Source: JBDTLH01 sp039934875 (GTDB lineage: Bacteria; Acidobacteriota; Terriglobia; Terriglobales; Acidobacteriaceae). Taken from it: a stretch of 14,017 bases of DNA. The stretch is taken from contig JBDTLH010000134.1 in NCBI GenBank assembly GCA_039934875.1, positions 1 through 14,017 of the forward strand, read 5' to 3'. Positions within the stretch are counted from its first letter, which is position 1. Every line of letters starts with the position of its first letter. The notes under the pieces are model-generated. The model had not been told where the DNA came from. It saw only the letters and a list, made by a program, of their open reading frames with translations, and made no database searches. A program made the translations under genes and the position numbers. Positions 1 to 5,702 of the stretch are shown here, one piece after another.

Positions 1-1134
1 CCGAATCATCGGCCACCCGCCCCCTCTAACTCGGTCCAGCCGCCACCTGTGAGCGCTCAACCCCCAACCGGCACAACTCCGTCTCCAGAGTCCAATGCCC
101 CTCCCCAGCCCGGCGGCAATTCGAGCAACGCCAGTCATCCCTCGCAGAATTCCTATGAGGAAGGCGGATTTGCTGTGGCCCCACGCTCCGCCCCGAAACC
201 TGGAGTGCTGCCCGAGAAAAATGTCGAGGACCCCACTGACACCAGCGACCTGATCCCTATTCCCCCGCTGCCGCCTACCGCCGCGACCCTTATCGGTGGT
301 TTTGTGAAAGATGTCGATCCCGTCAACGACCGCGTAACCGTCGCCCCCTTTGGCACTAAGCGCAAGATGAAGGTCTTCTTCGACGAGCGCAGCAAAGTTT
401 ATCGCAACGGACGCGAGGTCAGCCCCACGGCGATCCGCAAGGGCGATCGCATCTACCTCGATACCCAGCTCGATAAGGCAAACTCACGCATCTTCGCCCG
501 CAACGTTAGAGTGCAAACCAAGCCTCTGCAAGCCGACGCGCACGGCCAGATCGTCAGCTACGATCGCCAGAACAGCATCATGGACGTCCGCGACGACCTC
601 AGCGACCAGGATGTAAAGTTCCACATCCAACCCGCCGCCATTGTGGACAACCAGGGCCACCCGGGCGCATTAACGGATCTGCAGCCGGGGACCTTGATTA
701 ACGCGCACTTTCTCACCGGTCAGGAAGGACGCAATGAGGTCAACCAAATCACCATCCTCGCCGCCCCGGGCTCCGACTACACCTTCGAGGGCCGGGTCAC
801 TCACCTCGATATGGGCAGCCATACCCTCGGCCTGGAGAACCAGACGGACGGAAGAATTTATGACATTCAGTTTGACCCGCGGCGCACCCCGATTGGTAAT
901 CTTCAGGTGGGCGCTCCCGTCAATGTCACCGCAACCTTCGACGGCAACCAGTACCGCGCGGACTCTGTAACCGAGGTGAGCGCCGCGGATCTTGGTGATC
1001 TCGACCAGCTCTCCTCGGACGACCTCGCCTCCGATCAATCCGGCAAGAAATCCAAAAAAGACAAAAAGCACAAAAAGGATGTTAAAACAAATAACAAGGG
1101 CGAAGCGAACGCTGAAGACACCACTCCTAAGTGA
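1..1134 (+). CDS. Proline-rich protein with three DUF5666-like repeats (5' end outside window)
   Basis: The reading frame is open from the first base of the window, so the gene begins upstream. The GTG at 49 lies inside the same proline-rich stretch and is probably not the true start. The first ~90 residues are rich in Pro, Ser and Asn and look disordered. They are followed by three successive beta-rich units of ~70-75 residues, starting near GGFVKDV, HGQIVSYD and FEGRVTHLD. Each has the pattern 'G-x-V-x-x-(D)...(V/L)...D...G...V...A', which resembles DUF5666 (small OB-like modules common in Acidobacteriota exported proteins). The C-terminus is a Lys-rich tail (KKSKKDKKHKKDVK). No signal peptide can be seen because the N-terminus is missing. 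Function is unknown; an exported or envelope protein is the likeliest role. The domain call comes from recall of the family pattern. Confidence 0.7.
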   Translation, partial: PNHRPPAPSNSVQPPPVSAQPPTGTTPSPESNAPPQPGGNSSNASHPSQNSYEEGGFAVAPRSAPKPGVLPEKNVEDPTDTSDLIPIPPLPPTAATLIGGFVKDVDPVNDRVTVAPFGTKRKMKVFFDERSKVYRNGREVSPTAIRKGDRIYLDTQLDKANSRIFARNVRVQTKPLQADAHGQIVSYDRQNSIMDVRDDLSDQDVKFHIQPAAIVDNQGHPGALTDLQPGTLINAHFLTGQEGRNEVNQITILAAPGSDYTFEGRVTHLDMGSHTLGLENQTDGRIYDIQFDPRRTPIGNLQVGAPVNVTATFDGNQYRADSVTEVSAADLGDLDQLSSDDLASDQSGKKSKKDKKHKKDVKTNNKGEANAEDTTPK

Positions 1135-1235
1135 TAGCGCTTACCCCTATCATTTGCATAAAGCTATAACTCTCAATCGAGCAACACTGGAGCGATAGTC
1201 TGGTTCGCGCCTCGCAGGGTGAGACAGGGAACTGA

Positions 1236-1260
1236 ACGGTTGCTTCTACGCCCGTTTTTT
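1236..1260 (+). terminator. Possible weak intrinsic terminator after the DUF5666-like gene
   Basis: A short stem (ACGG at 1236-1239 with CCGT at 1252-1255, one extra A-T pair possible) is followed by a run of six T on the + strand. The stem is only 4-5 bp with a 12-nt loop, so efficiency is doubtful. It lies ~100 bp after the stop codon, in the gap before a convergent gene. Confidence 0.3.
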
Positions 1261-1274
1261 AGACGCAATTTTCG

Positions 1275-1297
1275 CATCAAAAACGCGTTTTTCGATG
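1275..1297. repeat. AT-rich palindrome between convergent genes
   Basis: The perfect 14-bp palindrome AAAAACGCGTTTTT (1279-1292) is flanked by CATC and GATG arms with one bulged C. It sits 4 bp beyond the stop codon of the minus-strand zinc-ribbon gene and in the convergent gap after the DUF5666-like gene. It could act as a two-way terminator or a protein-binding palindrome. The RNA stem would be A/U-rich and weak. Confidence 0.4.
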
Positions 1298-1301
1298 TTT
1301 C

Positions 1302-1748
1302 TTAGCTCTTTTTAAAGAGATTTGCGGCGGTAAAACCGACCAACGCGCCCAGCAGCCACTCGATCCGCCAGGTCTGAATCGCCTGCCATTCTGCCGGAGT
1401 GGCCGCCGAAAACAGCATTCCCGTAAAAATTACCGCAATAAGGCAGCCAAAGCCCGCCAAGGCGAAGAACAACGACGCCGAACTGCTTCCCAGCCGCCCC
1501 CGCAGCCCACCCCAATCCATCCCAGAGAAAAGACCCGGTGCTGTTGTTGCTTCTAAAGCTGCCTCCCGCTCCCGCCCACACAGATGGCAGAAGCGCGCGC
1601 CGATCACCAGCTCGTGCCCGCATCTTTCGCAGGTCTCCACCTGAAACTGAGCGGGTCGCTGTGGCTTCCAGTACTCTCGACCGCTTTCTGCCGGAAATCG
1701 ATGCGCAACCTGGGACATAGGAGAGCCTACGGTACTTCCTGCACTCAT
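1302..1748 (-). CDS. Zinc-ribbon membrane protein (hypothetical)
   Basis: Counting from the ATG at 1748 (148 residues), a double-CxxC zinc ribbon sits at about residues 40-57 (CERC...CHLC). It is followed by a linker and two hydrophobic helices, about 92-113 and 130-146, and ends in FKKS. The layout suggests a small inner-membrane protein with a cytoplasmic zinc knuckle, a type frequent in Acidobacteriota and of unknown role. The frame stays open upstream to 1850, but those extra residues look unlike a conserved N-terminus. An ATG at 1718 is an alternative start; neither start has a strong Shine-Dalgarno. The gene lies 119 bp downstream of the HTH gene on the same strand, so co-transcription is possible. 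No catalytic motif is visible. Confidence 0.65.
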   Translation of the reverse strand: MSAGSTVGSPMSQVAHRFPAESGREYWKPQRPAQFQVETCERCGHELVIGARFCHLCGREREAALEATTAPGLFSGMDWGGLRGRLGSSSASLFFALAGFGCLIAVIFTGMLFSAATPAEWQAIQTWRIEWLLGALVGFTAANLFKKS

Positions 1749-1867
1749 GACTAGCAACTTGATAGCCAAAGCCAACTTCCTTGATAAGGCATTTAATATC
1801 ATTAGCTTGCAAGCGAACCACATCGCCTGCCCCAAGGCTCTGCCCCGCAATCCTTACTCGCTACTGG

Positions 1868-2098
1868 TCAATTTCTGCGGGGCATGCGCAAGATTCTCGG
1901 CCCCAGCGTGATATGCAGCCAGAACGCCAGCAGAACCAGGTCCGACCGGCGGAAAACGCATACGGCGGGACGCGCTTCCCCGGAGCTGAAAAGGTTCTCG
2001 TCGAGTACGCGGTGCAGGCGCGGCAGGGAAACGCCCAGGCGCTTGGCTGCTTCGACCTCCGTAAACAGAGGCTCTTCCGTGATCTGCGAATATGACAT
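1868..2098 (-). CDS. Small helix-turn-helix (MerR/excisionase-like) DNA-binding protein
   Basis: This 76-residue protein starts at the ATG at 2098, preceded by a GGAGA ribosome-binding site 5-6 nt away. Residues ~11-37 (LFTEVEAAKRLGVSLPRL...) match the winged-helix HTH of MerR-like/excisionase (HTH_17) proteins: a 'T-x-x-E-A-A-x-x-L-G-V-S' recognition helix followed by an 'F-R-R-S-D-L' strand/helix. There is no effector domain, so it is probably a small DNA-binding or accessory factor. Nothing nearby looks like an integrase or prophage, so an excisionase role is not supported. It is divergent from the PspC gene across a 304-bp gap and could regulate it or itself; this is inference. Confidence 0.65.
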   Translation of the reverse strand: MSYSQITEEPLFTEVEAAKRLGVSLPRLHRVLDENLFSSGEARPAVCVFRRSDLVLLAFWLHITLGPRILRMPRRN

Positions 2099-2125
2099 TC
2101 ATCTCCAATGACGCACTGAGTTTCC

Positions 2126-2131
2126 CTTATA
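2126..2131 (-). promoter_or_regulatory. Candidate -10 element (TATAAG) for the HTH gene
   Basis: TATAAG on the minus strand matches TATAAT at five of six bases and lies ~28 bp before the HTH start codon, giving a plausible short leader. The corresponding -35 position is T-rich (TTTTTT), a poor match to TTGACA. Confidence 0.35.
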
Positions 2132-2243
2132 CTGCGGCAAAGGCAACGAAAAAATCGGGTAAACTCCTGTCAGCTACTCGCGATGAGACCCTACCTACCT
2201 CACTTTTCAGAGCTTTAGCGATACGCGGGACCGGCCCGGAGAC

Positions 2244-2256
2244 GAATGCAGCATTC
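2244..2256. repeat. 13-bp palindrome, possible operator
   Basis: GAATGC-A-GCATTC is a perfect odd-centre palindrome in the middle of the divergent HTH/PspC intergenic region. Its symmetry and position fit a binding site for a dimeric regulator, for example the adjacent HTH protein. No second copy was noticed in the window. Confidence 0.35.
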
Positions 2257-2402
2257 ATCTTTCCCAGCACCCGCAGCGAAGGCAGAGATGGACTTTTAGC
2301 GTACACATCACCGCGAGGGTATGGGAACCGCGCTCCCTCGCCATGCGTATCACTATTATTATTATCGATACCTTGATAAAAACCTTCGAGTGAGAGGACA
2401 TT

Positions 2403-2702
2403 ATGTATTGCAACCAATGTGGCGCCCAAATTGGAGAAGGTGCGGTTCGCTGCCCGGCGTGCGGCAAAATGGTTCCGGCGATTGCCGTGGAGAAGCGTTT
2501 AGTCCGCCCGCGCCATGATCGTAAAATCGCGGGTGTTTGCGCCGCTGTGGCCAACTATTTCGAGATCGACGTAATGCTGGTCCGGCTAATCTGGCTGCTG
2601 GCCGTGATCTTTGCGGGATCGGGATTGCTGGCCTATGTCATAGCCTGGATAGTCATCCCGGAGGAGCCTGAAACGGTAGTCGTGATGCGTCCACAGGTGT
2701 AG
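2403..2702 (+). CDS. Zinc-ribbon/PspC-domain membrane protein
   Basis: This 99-residue protein starts at ATG 2403 after a good GAGAGGA site. Residues 1-21 form a zinc ribbon with C3, C6, C17 and C20 (MYCNQCG...CPACG). Residues ~31-90 are a PspC domain: 'R-x-x-x-x-x-x-x-I-A-G-V-C-A-A-V-A-x-Y-F-x-I-D', then a long hydrophobic segment (about 60-86) ending in IPEEPE. PspC proteins are inner-membrane proteins; in enterobacteria PspC works in the phage-shock response to envelope stress. Here there are no pspA/pspB neighbours, and the fused zinc ribbon is a variant seen in Acidobacteriota and other phyla. A phage-shock role is therefore not shown. It stands alone between a divergent HTH gene and a convergent TPR gene. 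Confidence 0.85.
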   Translation: MYCNQCGAQIGEGAVRCPACGKMVPAIAVEKRLVRPRHDRKIAGVCAAVANYFEIDVMLVRLIWLLAVIFAGSGLLAYVIAWIVIPEEPETVVVMRPQV

Positions 2703-2711
2703 CAAACGAAT

Positions 2712-2783
2712 GGCCGGGGTCTCGCCGACCATTCGCAGGGCGAACCCGGCGCGCCAAGGTCGGCGAGGACGCCGACCCTCCAT
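2712..2783. repeat. Inverted-repeat-rich intergenic element
   Basis: The convergent gap between the PspC and TPR genes contains a perfect 10-bp inverted repeat, CTCGCCGACC (2721-2730) with GGTCGGCGAG (2759-2768). Part of the right-hand unit recurs as GACGCCGACC (2769-2778). The loop holds a further TTCG/CGAA pair. The phrase resembles GC-rich dispersed intergenic repeats often seen in Acidobacteriota. It has no T-tract, so it is not a standard intrinsic terminator, although it could stop transcription or stabilise 3' ends. Confidence 0.45.
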
Positions 2784-2803
2784 CGCAGATTAGAGCGCGT
2801 TAT

Positions 2804-3778
2804 CTAGCGGCTCACCTCGGTTGTTAATTGCGCCAGCATGGCTCGCGCCTGAGTAGCTTGCGGATCACGAGGGGCAATGGTCAGGAAGGCTCTCAGCTCG
2901 GTAGCGGCTCCGGCGTAATTTTTCAATGCCAACAGCGTATTCACCTTGAAGAGATAGAGTGAGGCGAAGTTCTTAGGGGCAAACTCCTGAGCGCGTTCCA
3001 GCCAGCTCAGTGCCAACTTGAACTCTGATTTGCCAAAGTGGGCTTTCGCCATCTCGTAGTAGCCCTGCCAGGCATTGGGCGCAAGCGACGCCGCGCGACT
3101 TAGAATGCGCAGCGCTTCGTCGTAGCGGTGCGTCGCATTGAATGCCGAAGCCAAAACCAGATACGCTCGCGCGTTGGAACTGTCCGCTTTCACTGCATTA
3201 TCCAGATCGTCGATGGCGGCATTCGGTTTGCTTTGATCGAGATCGCGGACCCCTCGGAGTGTGAGAGCATCGGAGTAATTCGGATAGAGGGTGAGCGCCT
3301 CAGCTATATACTTGTCCGCCGCCGCTTCCTCATTTTTTGCAAGCAAGGCGGCGGCCTGCTCGTAAGCTTTGCGTGCCTTCTTGGGGATTTGATAATCGGC
3401 AACGGAGACCGTGGAAGCGCCGCCTTTAACTTCGCTCGATGCCCGGGGCAGCCGCAGCACGACCGGAACATCAATGTCTGCGGCGTCAATTCGCTGCCGC
3501 ACCTCGGCCGCACCCACGTCAGCGACCAGATCATAAGCGCCTGAGCGAAGATTGTCGAATGCAAAGCCGCCTTCGCTGTTGGTATAAGCTGAAGCTACGG
3601 GAGACCCGGTATTCGGATTAATCAATTGAACGCGGGCATTTTCAGCGCCGTGCCCGTCGGCGCTTTGAACACTCCCAGTAATTTGGGCCGATTGCCGGGT
3701 AAAGCTTTGCGCGCACACTGGCGCCGCCAGGAGAAAAGCGAAAAAGAAGGTAAGCAGTCCGGCGGCAGGATATTTCAT
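2804..3778 (-). CDS. Secreted carboxypeptidase-regulatory-like/TPR protein
   Basis: This 324-residue protein starts at an ATG preceded by an AGAGGG site. Residues 1-23 form a signal peptide (hydrophobic stretch LLTFFFAFLLAAP, then VCAQ-S). Residues ~31-112 look like a carboxypeptidase-regulatory-like beta-sandwich: 'I-T-G-S-V-Q...A-x-V-x-L-I-N...G-x-F-x-F-D-x-L-x-x-G-x-Y-D-L'. Residues ~133-303 contain about five tetratricopeptide repeats, e.g. 'A-x-x-x-x-P-N-x-x-x-A-x-x-x-x-G' and 'NARAYLVLASAFNATHRYDE'. It is probably a periplasmic or secreted protein-interaction scaffold; partners are unknown. This two-part architecture is common in Acidobacteriota. It is divergent from aroA with 137 bp between. 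The catalytic part of a carboxypeptidase is absent, so no peptidase activity is implied. Confidence 0.85.
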   Translation of the reverse strand: MKYPAAGLLTFFFAFLLAAPVCAQSFTRQSAQITGSVQSADGHGAENARVQLINPNTGSPVASAYTNSEGGFAFDNLRSGAYDLVADVGAAEVRQRIDAADIDVPVVLRLPRASSEVKGGASTVSVADYQIPKKARKAYEQAAALLAKNEEAAADKYIAEALTLYPNYSDALTLRGVRDLDQSKPNAAIDDLDNAVKADSSNARAYLVLASAFNATHRYDEALRILSRAASLAPNAWQGYYEMAKAHFGKSEFKLALSWLERAQEFAPKNFASLYLFKVNTLLALKNYAGAATELRAFLTIAPRDPQATQARAMLAQLTTEVSR

Positions 3779-3854
3779 GGGCCCTCTATCACCTGTGGCA
3801 TAACGCTCAGGTTCAATGTTCCATTCGAGCCTGTAAGTACAAGTGAAGTTGCCT

Positions 3855-3860
3855 TGTCAA
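3855..3860 (-). promoter_or_regulatory. Candidate -35 element (TTGACA) for the TPR gene
   Basis: The minus strand carries a perfect TTGACA about 80 bp upstream of the TPR start codon. The -10 region 15-19 bp further on (around TACTTACAG) is a poor match, so this is only a candidate. It overlaps a TCAAG-N6-CTTGA inverted repeat (3857-3872) that could be a regulator site in the divergent TPR/aroA gap. Confidence 0.3.
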
Positions 3861-3915
3861 GAGAAAACTTGAGAGCTGGCGAAGAAATCATGAAAAAGTA
3901 GTGGAAAAGTAATCA

Positions 3916-5205
3916 ATGAGCAAAACTGTCATTCATCCGGCTGCCAATATCCTCGGGTCCTTGCGGCTGCCTGGAGACAAGAGCATCTCGCATCGCTATG
4001 CCATGCTGGCGGCGCTCGCCAGTGGCAGGAGCCGCTTTCATAATTTTTCCACTGGCGCGGATTGCGCTAGCACGCTCGATTGTTTGCGTCATCTCGGGGC
4101 AAAGGTGCAGCATGATCGCGAGCAGCACATCGTTGATATCGAGGGTTGCGGTGGGCGATTGCGGCAACCCGCGGCAACGCTCGATTGCGGCAACTCCGGC
4201 TCTACCCTGCGCATGCTCTCCGGCATTCTCGCGGGGCAGCCGATCGAATGTGAGTTGGCCGGAGATGAGTCACTTTCGCGGCGTCCCATGGGCCGCGTGA
4301 TCGTTCCGCTGAGACAGATGGGGGCGCAGATCAAAGCCGGCCCGCAAGACCGTGCCCCGGTACACATCAGAGGAGGCAAACTTCACGGCATCCACTATCA
4401 GCCGGAGGTCGCCAGCGCGCAAGTCAAATCCGCGCTGCTCTTTGCGGGATTGCAGGCCAAGGGTGAAACCGTGGTGGAAGAGCCCCATGCCACGCGCGAT
4501 CACGGTGAACTTGCGCTGCGCGCCTTCGGGGCTGAAATTACCCGAGAGAAGCGGCGCACTTCAATTCAGGGCGGCCAATCACTGCATGGCTTTGAAGGCA
4601 TGGTCCCCGGCGACGCTTCTTCCGCGGCCTTCTTTTTGTGCGCGGCGGCGATCTTCCCCGAATCTAATCTAGTCATAGAGGGCGTACTGATGAATCCTAC
4701 GCGCGCCGCGTTGCTGGATGTAATGGCATCACTCGGCGCAAAGGTTAAAATCCTTCAGCTTGAAGACCAGCAGGGCGAGCTTGTGGGTACTGTCAAAATC
4801 GAGAGCGGCGTTCTGCAGGGCGCATTAATCGAGAGCGGACAGTCGGCTGCTCTGATCGATGAGCTTCCGGTCCTGGCCGCGATTGCGCCCTACACCCGAG
4901 ACGGAATCGAGATTCGGGATGCGCGCGAGCTGCGCATCAAAGAATCAGACCGTATCGCCCTGGTCGCCAAAAACCTGCTTGCGATGGGCGCGTCCGTTGA
5001 AGAGCGCGAAGACGGCCTGCGTGTTCCCGGCCAGCAAGCGTTGCACGGGGCGGAGATCGACAGCGGTGGCGACCACCGCATTGCCATGGCATTTTCGATT
5101 GCCGCGTTAAGAGCGAACGGAGAGTCCACGATCGACGGCTCCGAGGCGGCCAGCGTCTCGTTTCCCGAGTTCTATCAAATGCTCGATCAAATCATCGAGC
5201 GTTGA
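3916..5205 (+). CDS. aroA: 3-phosphoshikimate 1-carboxyvinyltransferase (EPSP synthase)
   Basis: This enzyme joins phosphoenolpyruvate to shikimate-3-phosphate, the sixth step of the shikimate pathway to chorismate, in the cytoplasm. The protein is 429 residues, normal for the family. Visible motifs are GDKSISHR (20-27, binding both substrates), DCGNSGSTLR (90-99), RRPM (122-125), SAQVK (167-171), RDHGE (194-198), PGDASSA (231-237), NPTR (260-263), D315-E316, IKESDRI (341-347) and GDHRIAMAF (385-393). The GDKS/SAQxK/NxTR set resembles the class II (Bacillus/CP4-like) rather than the E. coli-like class I enzymes. The PEP-loop glycine (GNSG) is kept. The start at ATG 3916 has a weak GGAAA site. 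The frataxin-like gene follows after 23 bp, probably in the same transcript. Confidence 0.97.
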   Translation: MSKTVIHPAANILGSLRLPGDKSISHRYAMLAALASGRSRFHNFSTGADCASTLDCLRHLGAKVQHDREQHIVDIEGCGGRLRQPAATLDCGNSGSTLRMLSGILAGQPIECELAGDESLSRRPMGRVIVPLRQMGAQIKAGPQDRAPVHIRGGKLHGIHYQPEVASAQVKSALLFAGLQAKGETVVEEPHATRDHGELALRAFGAEITREKRRTSIQGGQSLHGFEGMVPGDASSAAFFLCAAAIFPESNLVIEGVLMNPTRAALLDVMASLGAKVKILQLEDQQGELVGTVKIESGVLQGALIESGQSAALIDELPVLAAIAPYTRDGIEIRDARELRIKESDRIALVAKNLLAMGASVEEREDGLRVPGQQALHGAEIDSGGDHRIAMAFSIAALRANGESTIDGSEAASVSFPEFYQMLDQIIER

Positions 5206-5228
5206 GCGTCAGAAGTCAGGAGTTAATG

Positions 5229-5561
5229 ATGGCATTAAGCGAACAGGAGTTCCGGCGTATTGCAGACCGCGAATTAGAGGCGCTCAAACGATCGCTGATT
5301 ACCGCCGAGTCGGATGCGGACTTCGAAGTGGAAGAGCAGGGCGGCGTGTTGCAGATACAGTTTGAATCTCCGCCAGGAAAGTTTGTGGTGACCACCAACT
5401 CCCCGGTATATCAGATTTGGATTTCGGCGCTCTCCACCAGCTACAAGTTGAGCCTGCAAGCCGATAAGTTCGTACTCCCAAGGACCGGGGAGGACCTTAA
5501 AGCGTTAGTTGAAAGGTTGATCAACGAACACATGGGGGACACGGCGGTAAAGCTGGCATGA
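5229..5561 (+). CDS. cyaY: Frataxin/CyaY-like iron-binding protein
   Basis: This protein has 110 residues, close to the ~106 of E. coli CyaY. Order of elements: an acidic N-terminal helix (MALSEQEFRRIADRELEALK), then a beta sheet with 'GGVLQIQFE', 'KFVVTTNSPVYQIWIS' and 'YKLSL', then a C-terminal helix. The 'N-x-P-x-x-Q-I-W-I-S' strand and the 'D-x-E-x-x-x-G-V-L-x-I-x-F' strand are the hallmark frataxin signature. Family members bind iron and modulate cysteine-desulfurase/IscU Fe-S cluster assembly in the cytoplasm. Two tandem ATGs (5226, 5229) follow an AGGAG at 5218-5222; the second has the better 6-nt spacing. It lies directly after aroA with no Fe-S assembly gene nearby. The family call rests on motif recall but the match is good. 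Confidence 0.8.
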   Translation: MALSEQEFRRIADRELEALKRSLITAESDADFEVEEQGGVLQIQFESPPGKFVVTTNSPVYQIWISALSTSYKLSLQADKFVLPRTGEDLKALVERLINEHMGDTAVKLA

Positions 5562-5600
5562 TGGCGACGTGACTGGCGGGTTGCGGTTTCGAGGACAACA

Positions 5601-5702
5601 GAGATGCTTCGACTCGCTCCCACCACGCTAGGCGCGCGGCTGGGACCCCGGTGCGCTCGCTCAGCATGACAATGCCCTTCACTAATAGCAATGCGCCTAG
5701 CG
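5601..5702. repeat. Intergenic repeat-like element with nested inverted repeats
   Basis: Between the cyaY-like gene and the convergent GH99-like gene, the minus strand reads TGTCATGCTGAGCGAGCG... and ends in GAGCGAGTCGAAGCATCTC. This matches a phrase I recall as a very common dispersed intergenic repeat in Acidobacteriota and other environmental bacteria. ATGCT (5604-5608) pairs with AGCAT (5663-5667). A second, perfect 10-bp inverted repeat, CGCTAGGCGC (5626-5635) with GCGCCTAGCG (5693-5702), extends over the stop codon of the GH99-like gene. No coding sequence is visible here. Confidence 0.5.

Larger units (their letters stand above)
2099..2402. other. 304-bp divergent intergenic region
   Basis: No convincing gene is present here. 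It separates the minus-strand HTH gene from the plus-strand PspC gene and should hold both promoters. Visible structures are a TATAAG hexamer on the minus strand (2126-2131), a 13-bp palindrome GAATGCAGCATTC (2244-2256), and a 7-bp inverted repeat GCGAGGG/CCCTCGC (2313-2319 with 2335-2341). An AT-rich run with overlapping TATTAT hexamers (2354-2365) lies about 40-50 bp before the PspC start. Short open frames crossing it in all directions have no coding character. Confidence 0.6.

Noticed and set aside
1868..2098. HTH protein as a phage or plasmid excisionase
   Set aside because: The fold is excisionase-like, but there is no integrase, attachment repeat or other phage gene in the window.
2403..2702. 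Phage-shock (psp) operon
   Set aside because: Only a PspC-type domain is present. There is no pspA, pspB or pspF nearby, so the stress-response system cannot be claimed.
3626..3901. Plus-strand open frame of 91 codons before aroA
   Set aside because: It covers the signal-peptide region of the divergent TPR gene and the promoter gap, and has no coding character.
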